Assembly: GCA_964626265.1 (NCBI GenBank)
Contig: CAZVCG010000017.1
Coordinates: forward strand, 1-46,257
Source: CAZVCG01 sp964626265
GTDB lineage: Bacteria; Pseudomonadota; Alphaproteobacteria; UBA9219
DNA: 46,257 nt
Direction of reading: 5' to 3'
Below are positions 35,784-43,819 of the stretch, in pieces (position 1 is the first letter of the stretch; every line of letters starts with the position of its first letter). Position numbers and translations under genes: made by a program. The notes below the pieces were generated by a model. The model made no database searches. It was not told the origin of the DNA and was given only the letters and a program-made list of their open reading frames with translations.

Positions 35784-36446
35784 TCAAAGGGGGAGGAAAT
35801 TCGCTCGTTTCGCCTCCTCCATCAACGCCAGCACTTCGCTGTCCTCCATCTGGTCGAAGGACTGATAGAAATATCCCACGCCCGGAAAGAACGGCGGTAT
35901 CTGCAACACCACAATCTCATCGACGTACGGCTTCAATAAATCATAGGCGGAGTCCGACGACACCGGCACAGCCACCACGACGCGCGACGCGCCGAGTTGA
36001 CGCGCCGCTTGAGCCGCTACACGCATATCCGCGCCCGTCGCCATGCCGTCATCGACAAGGATAACCGTCTTTTCTTTCAAATCTGGAGGCTCAGCCCCTC
36101 CGCGATAAACCTCGTTCCGCCGCGCCAGCTCTTCCTTCTCGCGTTTAATCACCTGATCGATCATCACCTGCGGAATTCGGATAAGGTTCACGGTTTCCTC
36201 GTTCACGAAGCAAACGTCGCCCATGGCGATCGCGCCCATGGCGAACTCCTCGTCGCCCGGCACGCCCAGCTTGCGCACCAGCATCAAATCCATCGGCAAG
36301 TCGAGGTTTTTGGCCAGTTCGACGCCCACGGCTACGCCCCCACGCGGCAGTGCAAGGATAAGGGCATCCTTCTTGCCCTTGTAACGGGCAAGCCTTTCCG
36401 CCAGATGCCGTCCGGCATCGCGCCGGTTCACATATCGCTGGACCAT
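35784..36446 (-). CDS. Phosphoribosyltransferase-family protein
   Basis: The 220-residue product (from the ATG at 36446, chosen because MVQRYVNRRDAGRHLAERL is the usual start for this family; in-frame starts up to 36482 exist) has LALPRGGVAVGVELAKNL (31-48) and the PRPP-binding motif VILVDDGMATGAD (128-140). These are type I phosphoribosyltransferase hallmarks, but the base or substrate is unknown; many such proteins are annotated only by fold. The last four codons come from the edge of the neighbouring repeat, which also supplies the stop. Divergent from the nucleosidase gene, 67 bp apart. Confidence 0.88.
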   Translation of the reverse strand: MVQRYVNRRDAGRHLAERLARYKGKKDALILALPRGGVAVGVELAKNLDLPMDLMLVRKLGVPGDEEFAMGAIAMGDVCFVNEETVNLIRIPQVMIDQVIKREKEELARRNEVYRGGAEPPDLKEKTVILVDDGMATGADMRVAAQAARQLGASRVVVAVPVSSDSAYDLLKPYVDEIVVLQIPPFFPGVGYFYQSFDQMEDSEVLALMEEAKRANFLPL

Positions 36447-36513
36447 GCCGTCATTTTCCATCATCTTGCGGTTCAGGCGCAAGACGTTTATGACGGTTCT
36501 TTACGGAGAATCC

Positions 36514-37104
36514 ATGCCCAACCCGAACCCCAAAAACACGCTTATCGTCTTCGCGCTCGAAGCGGAATCCCGCTCGCGCTTCGACAGTTTCATTCCGGTT
36601 TATACAGGCGTCGGCAAGGTGAACGCAGCCTACCGCCTCACACGCCGCATTGCCGAGTGGCGCGCCAATCACGATAAGACGCCTGAGTTCGTCCTTAATC
36701 TCGGCAGCGCGGGATCGGGCAAATTCAAGACGGGCGAAGTCGTCAACTGCACGCAATTCATCCAACGCGATTTCGACGCCACCGCCGTCGGATGCGAGCT
36801 CTACGCAACGCCCTTCGACGTCGTGCCCGCAGTATTGAAAAACGGCGCGCGCTTCGACGCATTTCCCGAAGGCGTATGCGGCACGGGCGACAACTTCATG
36901 ACGAACGGCGATATGACGGCATGGAACGTCGTCGACATGGAGGCCTACGCGTTGGCCAAAGCCTGTTACATCGAACGCATTCCGTTCGGTTGCCTGAAAT
37001 ACATCACTGACGGCGCCGACGGCCACGCCGCCACGACGTGGGAAACGATGCTTGAAGACGCTTCAATAAGCCTACGTCACGCGCTGGATAAGGTGTTTGC
37101 GTGA
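36514..37104 (+). CDS. MTAN/PNP-superfamily nucleosidase
   Basis: The 196-residue product resembles 5'-methylthioadenosine/S-adenosylhomocysteine nucleosidase and related phosphorylases: ALEAE with E15 at the N-terminus, TGVGKVNAAY (31-40), NLGSAGSG (62-69), VVDMEAYALA (139-148) and D166 in ITDGAD. The start at 36514 follows an ACGGAG ribosome site (near 36502). It is short for the family. The substrate could be MTA/SAH or another purine nucleoside. It lies divergent from a phosphoribosyltransferase, so the pair might act in purine salvage, an inference from position only. Confidence 0.85.
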   Translation: MPNPNPKNTLIVFALEAESRSRFDSFIPVYTGVGKVNAAYRLTRRIAEWRANHDKTPEFVLNLGSAGSGKFKTGEVVNCTQFIQRDFDATAVGCELYATPFDVVPAVLKNGARFDAFPEGVCGTGDNFMTNGDMTAWNVVDMEAYALAKACYIERIPFGCLKYITDGADGHAATTWETMLEDASISLRHALDKVFA

Positions 37105-37423
37105 TTTTTCCTCGAACGGGGCATTTGCGAATAATGAAACCCCTCACCAGTGTTTGCTAACGTCATCGCGTGACCTAGCATTGCGATTATTTGGAACGGC
37201 CATAAAATTTGTTACCAAAAAATTAAGATGAGAAAAACGCGTTAACACTCTGATAAAACCACGAATCTCACACGCTGGATTCACATCCTTCTCTAAAGCA
37301 TTGGAATGTTCCTGTTTTATGTTATTTGGCGCACAAGATATAAGCAGAACAAAATCTAAATAACTGATTTTCTTTACCGAAATGCTTGTTTCGCACTTGC
37401 AAGAATCAAGCGAAAGGATTCAT
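37105..37423. other. AT-rich region upstream of ftsZ
   Basis: No gene is recognisable here. The stretch from about 37195 to 37415 is AT-rich and probably holds the ftsZ promoters, but no single pair of -35/-10 boxes stands out. ftsA and ftsQ, which usually come before ftsZ, are not present. Confidence 0.6.
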
Positions 37424-37528
37424 ATGTGTGCCGTGATTCCATTCATAGCGAGACTATTTCGCTATCCGGATGACCGACAAACCGCAACGCCGCTGCATAT
37501 GCTACCTTTTTATGGAGATGAAGAATGA
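37424..37528 (+). CDS. Short leader ORF overlapping the ftsZ start
   Basis: A 34-codon ORF (MCAVIPFIARLFRYPDD.. to ..FYGDEE) begins at an ATG with a good Shine-Dalgarno sequence, AAAGGA at 37413-37418, five bases away. Its TGA (37526-37528) overlaps the ftsZ ATG (37525-37527) as ATGA, which suggests translational coupling. It is mildly amphipathic with a short hydrophobic start. It contains an inverted repeat ATAGCGA/TCGCTAT (37445-37451 and 37459-37465). It may act as a leader peptide or only as a coupling device. It could also be a chance ORF. Confidence 0.5.
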   Translation: MCAVIPFIARLFRYPDDRQTATPLHMLPFYGDEE

Positions 37529-39339
37529 TCAATTTGTCGATGGCCGAACCTGATAATCTTCTTCGCCCTCGCTTATCCGTCGTGGGAGTCGGGGGAGCCG
37601 GCTGCAACGCCATCAACAACATGATCCGTTCATCCCTTGAGGGCTGTGACTTCATCGCGGCAAATACAGACGCTCAAGCTCTTACGCAATCTCTGGCGGG
37701 ACGTAAAATACAACTCGGTGTCACGCTCTCGCGCGGCCTCGGCGCAGGCTCGAAGCCTGAAATGGGACGCGCGGCTGCGGAAGAGCAGCTTCCCGAAATC
37801 ATGTCGGTACTCGAGGGCTCCGATATGCTCTTTGTCACGGCGGGCATGGGCGGCGGCACGGGCACGGGCGCGGCGCCCGTCATCGCCCGCGCGGCGCGCG
37901 AATGCGGAATTCTGACGGTTGGCGTCGTCACCAAGCCGTTCCACTTCGAAGGCGCGCAACGCATGCGCAAGGCCGAGATGGGCATCGCCGAGCTTCAACA
38001 ATATGTCGACACGCTCATCGTCATTCCGAACCAGAACCTTTTCCGCATTGCAAACGAGCGCACGACGTTCGCCGAAGCCTTCCGCCTCGCCGATGAAGTT
38101 CTGAACTCCGGCGTGCGCGGCATCACCGACCTCATGGTCATGCCAGGTTTTATGAACCTTGACTTCGCCGACGTTAAAACGGTTATGGGCGAAATGGGCA
38201 AGGCCATGATGGGAACTGGCGAAGGCGAAGGCGAAAATCGCGCTATCCGCGCCGCCGAAGCCGCCATTTCCAACCCGCTCCTCGACGACATCTCGATGAA
38301 GGGCGCGCGCGGCGTGCTGATCAACATCACGGGCGGCCTCGACATGACGCTATTCGAAGTCGATCAGGCAGCAAACCGCATACGCGAGGAAGTCGATGCC
38401 GAGGCGCAAATCAAGGTAGGTTCTACGCTCAATGAAGCTTTGGAGGGACGCATCCGCGTGTCAGTCATCGCCACGGGCATCGACGCCGAGCTTGAAATGC
38501 AGACGCGCCAACGCGCTTCGCAAGGCGCGCAAGCTCCCACGCAATCGGTCATCGCGCGCGTGACGACAACCGAGGTGCCGCGCCGCGTCACGCCTGTTGC
38601 TGCCAAGCCAACGCCTGTTGCCGCCTCAATGGCGCCTTCTGTACAGCCGGTTCAACATATGCAACCCGCCGTCAACCCGGCAGCTTCGCACTTTACGATG
38701 CCGCAGGCGATGACGCCGCAAATGGCCATGCATCAACAGGAACCGGCGCCTCCCATAAAGGCCGAACCAGCACCGGCAGCCGAAGCTCCCGTTGAGGAAG
38801 CGCCGCGCTACCAACACACGATGGCCTCCTCGCCGCGCGCTATGGAGCCGCGAATGATGGAACAACCCATGCAAGCCGCTCCGCAACATCATGCCTATTC
38901 GCCCACGCCCGCCGCGCGGCCTTCGATGACCCAATCGCCGTTACGCCAACAAACCACAGCCGCGCCGCGTGCCCAGCAGCCTGTTCAGCAACAACAAGTA
39001 CAGCAACCGGTACAACAGGACATGGCGTCGCCTGTCCGCTCCGTCGAACCGCAACCTGATATCCGCGTAACGCAACTCACTGCGAATGCGTCGACTCAGG
39101 CGGCTCAACAGCATACAAGCCACCGCTCGCAATCGCTGTTCCAGAGGATCACAGGATTTGGTATGGTGCGGCCATCTGCTGTGCGTCAAGCAGAGGAAGC
39201 ATTGATGGACACGATAGAAGCGGCCGAGCCTCGCTTGAGCGTCGATCCTTCGGATCGCCCCGCTCTGTCCTCCGCCGGCAGCGATCAGACGGATTTGCTC
39301 GACATTCCCGCTTTCTTGCGGAGGCAAACCAATCACTAG
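37525..39339 (+). CDS. ftsZ: Cell division protein FtsZ
   Basis: Tubulin-like GTPase that forms the division ring. The 604-residue product has the nucleotide-binding GVGGAGCNAINNM (21-33), the tubulin signature GGGTGTGAAP (109-118) and NTDAQAL (47-53). After the core (to about 325) comes a very long linker rich in Pro, Gln, Ala and Met (about 330-585), and the C-terminal peptide DIPAFLRRQ that binds FtsA/ZipA-type anchors. The linker is long compared with E. coli but usual in Alphaproteobacteria. A GGAG at 37514 serves as ribosome site inside the leader ORF. A strong terminator follows at 39425. Confidence 0.98.
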   Translation: MINLSMAEPDNLLRPRLSVVGVGGAGCNAINNMIRSSLEGCDFIAANTDAQALTQSLAGRKIQLGVTLSRGLGAGSKPEMGRAAAEEQLPEIMSVLEGSDMLFVTAGMGGGTGTGAAPVIARAARECGILTVGVVTKPFHFEGAQRMRKAEMGIAELQQYVDTLIVIPNQNLFRIANERTTFAEAFRLADEVLNSGVRGITDLMVMPGFMNLDFADVKTVMGEMGKAMMGTGEGEGENRAIRAAEAAISNPLLDDISMKGARGVLINITGGLDMTLFEVDQAANRIREEVDAEAQIKVGSTLNEALEGRIRVSVIATGIDAELEMQTRQRASQGAQAPTQSVIARVTTTEVPRRVTPVAAKPTPVAASMAPSVQPVQHMQPAVNPAASHFTMPQAMTPQMAMHQQEPAPPIKAEPAPAAEAPVEEAPRYQHTMASSPRAMEPRMMEQPMQAAPQHHAYSPTPAARPSMTQSPLRQQTTAAPRAQQPVQQQQVQQPVQQDMASPVRSVEPQPDIRVTQLTANASTQAAQQHTSHRSQSLFQRITGFGMVRPSAVRQAEEALMDTIEAAEPRLSVDPSDRPALSSAGSDQTDLLDIPAFLRRQTNH

Positions 39340-39424
39340 TTTTCTTGGGTGAGCAGTACAGAGTATAGGTAATGAGTGGTGAGATAATCCTGAGTTAGTG
39401 AACATCTAAATGAACAAAGAGAGT

Positions 39425-39452
39425 GCGGGCCTTCGGACCCGCGCTTTTTTTT
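39425..39452 (+). terminator. Rho-independent terminator of ftsZ
   Basis: GCGGG.CC stem closed by a TTCG tetraloop and GG.CCCGC (39425-39442), followed by eight T at 39445-39452. One C/A mismatch in the stem. Confidence 0.85.
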
Positions 39453-39511
39453 GATCGTTAAGGCTCATTCAATAGATTTGTTCCAGCAGATTAGGCCACG
39501 CATTTTTTGGC

Positions 39512-39991
39512 TTAGCCATGCTTCAATCCGCATTGAGGGCTAGCCGGTGTCGACTTGCTGCGCTCTGCGATGGCTTCCGGAGACATTTTCGGTAAACAGA
39601 AAAAATGTCCTGTCGTTCTGTAACCCGTATTCAAAACATGATTGATTAACCTTCTTTTTGTGAACAACCCGCGCAGCGGCGTCGTCACTATTGTCGCGGC
39701 AAATATAAAAGCCGCAGCCAAGGGCGCGATGTTGTTGCGGATTAACGCCGCTGAATCAGGATAGGCGACTACTCCCGTCAATGTAACGGCCTGGTATGCG
39801 CCGAACCCCATCAGGGAGCCGCTCAACAAGCCCTGCATGAATCTCCAAGTTGGCAGTTTCCTGCGCTCTTTCCCCAGCAATATACATTCGTCTTCGATTA
39901 ACGGCACACGGGTTGTCAGTAATTGGCCCGTTTTGTCCCGCTTCTGTTCATAGCCCGCTAATAATGACGAAAGAGCCTTGTAATTCCTCAT
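39512..39991 (-). CDS. Hypothetical membrane protein
   Basis: I do not recognise the family. The ATG at 39991 (159 residues) is preceded by an AAGAAG purine site; an in-frame start at 40090 would add a poorly supported 33-residue leader. Two likely membrane helices (about 57-75 and 85-108) separate a charged N-terminus from a C-terminal part with RTTGHFFCLPKMSPEAIAERSK. It lies between ftsZ and lpxC on the opposite strand, an unusual insertion in this pair. Confidence 0.7.
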   Translation of the reverse strand: MRNYKALSSLLAGYEQKRDKTGQLLTTRVPLIEDECILLGKERRKLPTWRFMQGLLSGSLMGFGAYQAVTLTGVVAYPDSAALIRNNIAPLAAAFIFAATIVTTPLRGLFTKRRLINHVLNTGYRTTGHFFCLPKMSPEAIAERSKSTPASPQCGLKHG

Positions 39992-40215
39992 GCTTCTTAG
40001 CTTTCCGCGTATAAGGTTTAGATAAAACGCTCGGCACATATGTCTATTTTCGCTATTACAACACACAGGGATTGCCATTGAAAGCGACAACGTTATTTAT
40101 ATTAACTATATCAATGCGTTAACCACGTAACATTCCGTAACCACACGTGATTTTATCCATAAGGGCTGAAAGGGTAAAAATAGCGCTAAGTCCTTGATTC
40201 GGGCCGAGTACGCCT

Positions 40216-41208
40216 ATGTCCCCTTTCGACGCGCCATTTTGTGATGTTGCCTTAGACGTTATGCTTCAGGAAACCCAACCCTCGGCCGTAATGGTCACAG
40301 GCGCCCAAGCTTTGCGCAGGCCTTCACCGGCACGGCAGCACACCTTGCGCGCGCCTGTCGCCTGTTCAGGCGTCGGCGTTCACACAGGCGCGATCGTTTC
40401 CTTCCGGCTCATGCCCGCCGACATCAACACCGGCATCCTTTTCGTGCGCACCGATCTCAAGAACGGCGCGCGCAATATCCCCGCATTGTGGGACCGCGTT
40501 GTCGATACCAAACTCTGCACCGTCATCGGCAACGGCGAAGGAGGGCTTGTGGCCACCATCGAGCATCTTATGGCCGCGCTCCGCGCCTCAGGCATCGACA
40601 ACGCCACCGTTGAAATCGACGGCCCCGAGGTTCCTGTCATGGACGGCAGCGCCGCGGCGTTTATGACTCTCATCGAAGAAATGGGCCTTGCCGAACAAAA
40701 CGCGCCGCGCCGCGAAATCGTTGTTAACAAATCCATCGAAGTACTCGGCAACAACAAGAGCGCACGGCTGGAGCCTGCGCCGAATGCGCAATTCAGCTTC
40801 GACATTTCCTTCAAGTCGAAACTCATTCACAAACAACATCGCGATTTCACGCTCTCAGCGGCGGGTTTCAAAGCCGACATCTCCCGAGCGCGAACATTCG
40901 GCTTTTTCGAGGAAGTCGAGCAATTGCAGAAAATGGGCTTCGCGCGCGGCGGAACGCTTGACAACGCCATCGTCATCAAGGACGACAAAGTCATGAACGA
41001 AGGCGGTTTGCGTTATGATGACGAGTTCGTACGCCACAAGCTGCTCGACGCCGTCGGCGATATGGCCTTGGCGGGCGCGCCGATCCGGGGCCGCTTTATA
41101 GGTAACTGTTCGGGCCATGCCATGAACAACGAACTGCTCCGCGCCATGTTCGCCGATCCCGAGACCTGGCATCTGGAAGACTCCGGAGAAGCGCGCGCAG
41201 CAAGCTAA
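40216..41208 (+). CDS. lpxC: UDP-3-O-acyl-N-acetylglucosamine deacetylase
   Basis: Zinc enzyme that commits UDP-GlcNAc to lipid A synthesis. The 330-residue product has the zinc ligands H117 (EHLMAAL), H274 and D278 (HKLLDAVGD), E116 as catalytic base and H301 (CSGHAMN) as catalytic acid. It begins with about 40 extra residues compared with the family; ATGs at 40261 or 40291 are possible starts and would give a more usual length. It is on the plus strand after ftsZ, as in many Alphaproteobacteria, and ends 5 bp before a convergent gene. Presence of lipid A synthesis confirms a Gram-negative envelope. Confidence 0.95.
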   Translation: MSPFDAPFCDVALDVMLQETQPSAVMVTGAQALRRPSPARQHTLRAPVACSGVGVHTGAIVSFRLMPADINTGILFVRTDLKNGARNIPALWDRVVDTKLCTVIGNGEGGLVATIEHLMAALRASGIDNATVEIDGPEVPVMDGSAAAFMTLIEEMGLAEQNAPRREIVVNKSIEVLGNNKSARLEPAPNAQFSFDISFKSKLIHKQHRDFTLSAAGFKADISRARTFGFFEEVEQLQKMGFARGGTLDNAIVIKDDKVMNEGGLRYDDEFVRHKLLDAVGDMALAGAPIRGRFIGNCSGHAMNNELLRAMFADPETWHLEDSGEARAAS

Positions 41209-41213
41209 GGTAT

Positions 41214-42617
41214 TCACCCTTGCGATGGACGATTCCCCATCAAAACGCGGGAAAACATATCACCCAACCGGCTTTGCGAACGGCGTTCAGGTTGCTTCGG
41301 TTCCGTTGACGCCGCTTTTGCGTCCGTTCTTTTATCCGCTTCGGTAAAGACATCGCGCTTGATGGATTTCAGTTTTTCAACCGTTTGCGCAAACAAGTTA
41401 CGGGGGTTACCTGTATAACGTGTAACGCTCGCCGACAAACGCATTAAAAACGCCGCTTGCGTGGCGTCAATTTTAAGAGCGTTTTTCTGCCAATGATCTA
41501 AAAACCTTTCGTCTTTTTGCGTTACAAGCGCATCAATCGCGCGCGGATGATTGAGATAACAGGCCCCGTAGGCAATCCCCGCCGCCATGTCGATGTTCAT
41601 ATCTACCTCTTGCGTGCGCTTAAGGGACTCTTCCGCGCTCAGGCCATTATTAACGTAAAGATGCGGATAATCCTGTCTTATAAAATCCCTTGCGTACTTG
41701 TCGGCCATTTTGATCAAATCGGATAGCGATGCTCTGGCAAAGTTGGGATCGCGCGCTAAAGCAGGCAGATCTTTGAAAACGGCATCGAGAGCCGGCGATG
41801 TGTCATGATTGGTTCTTTTGTCGCCTGACATAGCGTGCGTTATGATTTCGATATTTCTAAGGTCGCTGTATCTTTCGCATTGGCTCCGGATGTCCGGCTG
41901 CTGGCGTTGGGCCTGACACAAAACCGCAAACACGTCCGCCGCGCTCTCTTGTCTTTTGTCTGCGCAGAGTTGCGTTTCCCCGCGTTCAACTTCAGCACCC
42001 AATAATGAATGCCCAATTTCATGCCACAGGGTATGTTTATGCGAAAATCGGTTATCCAGCTTCTCAAGAAAGGAAGAAGAAGGACTTACGGTCAACGCAT
42101 CATTGTTGCTTCCGGTGAATATCACCTGCACATCTTCCATTCGTGACTTTATGACGTCTTGAGGAAGTTGCGGAAACACGGCTGCAAGGTAATTGGCGCT
42201 CGCCGGGTTTCTTTGATTGGGAAACGCGCGAGCTCGCACATTCTTCATATCGCCTTTAGCGTATGAGGCGATCCATGCGACGTGACTTTTTACCGTTCCC
42301 TCTTTATCTGTAGCGTTGAGGTCCTTATTGCCTTCGACCGTTTGCCTGGCTTGTGCTTCGATCTGCTGGATCAATTCGGGCATCGAGCGCGCTTGCGATA
42401 AGTCGACAATGAACACACGATCCCGGAACGCGCTGTTATCGATTGCCGCGCGCGCTTCAGCTATGTTGTTTCGGTATTCATCCAAACTAATCGATGCGTT
42501 GGAGCCTCGTTGGGTTCCCGTTGCTGCGATAGCCGGCACGCCATGGCTTGCGGCTAATCCGGCTAAGGCTGCCAGTGAAGAATATTTCATGAAATCGCGG
42601 CGGCTGGCGCCTGACAT
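41214..42617 (-). CDS. Tat-exported predicted zinc metallopeptidase (HExxH)
   Basis: The 467-residue product has a twin-arginine signal (SRRDFMKYSS at 5-14, then a hydrophobic stretch to about 31). The zinc motif is H199-E-I-G-H203, followed 21 residues later by E224-S-A-A-D, a spacing seen in gluzincin-like peptidases where Glu is the third ligand. Otherwise I recognise no family. The region around 60-160 is charged and helical. Export by Tat suggests folding with zinc in the cytoplasm. The start could also be an internal ATG. The gene is convergent with lpxC. Substrate unknown. Confidence 0.8.
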   Translation of the reverse strand: MSGASRRDFMKYSSLAALAGLAASHGVPAIAATGTQRGSNASISLDEYRNNIAEARAAIDNSAFRDRVFIVDLSQARSMPELIQQIEAQARQTVEGNKDLNATDKEGTVKSHVAWIASYAKGDMKNVRARAFPNQRNPASANYLAAVFPQLPQDVIKSRMEDVQVIFTGSNNDALTVSPSSSFLEKLDNRFSHKHTLWHEIGHSLLGAEVERGETQLCADKRQESAADVFAVLCQAQRQQPDIRSQCERYSDLRNIEIITHAMSGDKRTNHDTSPALDAVFKDLPALARDPNFARASLSDLIKMADKYARDFIRQDYPHLYVNNGLSAEESLKRTQEVDMNIDMAAGIAYGACYLNHPRAIDALVTQKDERFLDHWQKNALKIDATQAAFLMRLSASVTRYTGNPRNLFAQTVEKLKSIKRDVFTEADKRTDAKAASTEPKQPERRSQSRLGDMFSRVLMGNRPSQG

Positions 42618-43090
42618 CGTAAAATGCCTTTAATAATAACTTTAAAAATTTGGGCGTTATGAATTAATATCGATTGTAATTACATAAAGTTACAATTTCT
42701 TGAATCGGCTTGGAGACAGGCCTAATACAACTTATTGATTCTATGCCGGAACGTCCTGTTAACCATCCAGAAAGAAAACAGTTAACATTACGCGTTGGGG
42801 AGAGCCTCACAACTATATGATATATAACAATAAATAATTTTCTTACGCGAAACCTTTGTAACATACCCTAAAAAATGGTATATAATCAGCGTTGAAGGGC
42901 ATTCAACACGGCTCGATGTAGCCGAAGTCGAAATTACCCCTCCTTTCCAGCTTTTCCATGTGCTGTTAACCATAACGGCGCAGGAAGAGCGTTTGGTTTG
43001 GGGTATGGGTTGGCTTCATACTACATCTAGTGGTATTGGGCGCGTAAGGGCAACTTCATCACTATATTTATCCTAGGGAGCGCGAACAAC
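42618..43090. promoter_or_regulatory. Long AT-rich region upstream of carD with TTAACCAT sites
   Basis: No gene is recognisable in these 473 bases. TTAACCAT, the half-site bound by the cell-cycle regulator CtrA, occurs at 42759-42766 and 42966-42973, with a GTTAAC at 42781-42786. A possible promoter is TTGTAA (42856-42861) and TATAAT (42881-42886) with a long 19-bp spacer. The ribosome site for carD is GGGAG near 43076. A 23-codon ORF at 43005-43076 has no ribosome site and is doubtful. Confidence 0.5.
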
Positions 43091-43600
43091 ATGACTGAAA
43101 AGTTCGAATTTAAAAAAGGCGATTTCGTTGTTTATCCGGCCCACGGCGTTGGCCGCGTGGAAGGTATTGATTCATATGACGTAGGCGGCCAGAACGTTGC
43201 GCTATATTCGATCATGTTCGAGCAGGATCGCATGCGCCTGAAAGTTCCGGTCAGCAAGGCCAAGACGTCGGGTCTGCGCCGTCTGAGCTCGCGCGACCGC
43301 ATCAAGGAAGCCCTGTCGACGCTGCAAGGCAAGTCGAAGGTTCGTCGCGTTATGTGGAGCCGCCGCGCTCAAGAATACGAGTCAAAGATCAATTCGGGCG
43401 ATCCGGTATCGATTGCTGAAGTCGTCCGCGATCTGCATCGCGGCGTTGATCAGCCTGAGCATTCGTACAGCGAACGCCAGATTTATCAGGCCGCGCTGGA
43501 ACGTCTGGCTCGTGAGTTGGCTGCCGTCGAAAAGATCGACCAGAACAAGGCCACGCAAAAGCTGGAAGGCGTTCTGACGAAGGAAAAGAAAGCCGCCTAA
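43091..43600 (+). CDS. CarD-family transcriptional regulator
   Basis: The 169-residue product starts with the CdnL/CarD RNA-polymerase-binding Tudor-like domain: FKKGDFVVYPAHGVGRVEGID (7-27), then LYSIMFEQDRMRLKVPVSKAK (about 39-59), and a helical C-terminal domain that contacts the promoter. In Mycobacterium, Myxococcus and Caulobacter such proteins help open the promoter complex, mainly at rRNA and growth genes. It has its own upstream region and a strong terminator, so it is expressed alone. Confidence 0.95.
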   Translation: MTEKFEFKKGDFVVYPAHGVGRVEGIDSYDVGGQNVALYSIMFEQDRMRLKVPVSKAKTSGLRRLSSRDRIKEALSTLQGKSKVRRVMWSRRAQEYESKINSGDPVSIAEVVRDLHRGVDQPEHSYSERQIYQAALERLARELAAVEKIDQNKATQKLEGVLTKEKKAA

Positions 43601-43630
43601 CCAAGCGCTCTCTAAACCTCACACGGTTCA

Positions 43631-43661
43631 AAAAGGCGGGGAAAAATCCCCGCCTTTTTTT
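43631..43661 (+). terminator. Rho-independent terminator of carD
   Basis: GGCGGGGA-AAAA-TCCCCGCC stem (43635-43654) with an A run before and seven T with one C after (43655-43664). Confidence 0.9.
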
Positions 43662-43694
43662 CTTATCTATTTATCATGAGTAATATTGCCACAG

Positions 43695-43731
43695 TGTGAC
43701 TTGCACATATGTCACAATGCATGTGTATAAC
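43695..43731 (+). promoter_or_regulatory. Candidate promoter with inverted repeat
   Basis: TTGCAC (43701-43706) and TATAAC (43726-43731) with a 19-bp spacer, and the inverted repeat TGTGAC-N10-GTCACA (43695-43716) over the -35. It precedes the phosphatase-like gene. The half-sites resemble CRP half-sites but the spacing is too large for CRP. Confidence 0.35.
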
Positions 43732-43819
43732 TAATTGTGGGTATCTTTCGGTATTTTACTACTAGATGTTGCGTTCTAGGTGAGTCTTGCTGTATTTCAA
43801 CCCTGTTATCCGTTGGGTG

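Larger units (their letters stand above)
35498..35801. repeat. Palindromic repeat family B, interrupted by a MITE
   Basis: The left part (35498-35591) and right part (35765-35801) together match the layout of the copy at 8448-8615: ACCCCCTCACCTG (35550-35563), a hairpin AAGGCTTGC..GCAAACC, then AGTTTTTGCTTCCTCTCCCTC on the right. Between them lies the 169-bp element. Removing that and one TA restores an uninterrupted hairpin flanked by AAAAAC and GTTTTT runs. Confidence 0.8.

Noticed and set aside
38591..39290. Low-complexity Pro/Gln/Met-rich stretch in ftsZ as an insertion
   Set aside because: A long disordered linker before the C-terminal peptide is usual in alphaproteobacterial FtsZ.
43005..43076. 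23-codon ORF just before the carD ribosome site
   Set aside because: No Shine-Dalgarno sequence and no overlap with carD; probably chance, unlike the ftsZ leader ORF.
43695..43716. CRP-type site TGTGAC..GTCACA
   Set aside because: CRP needs six bases between TGTGA and TCACA; here there are twelve, so I list it only as an inverted repeat.
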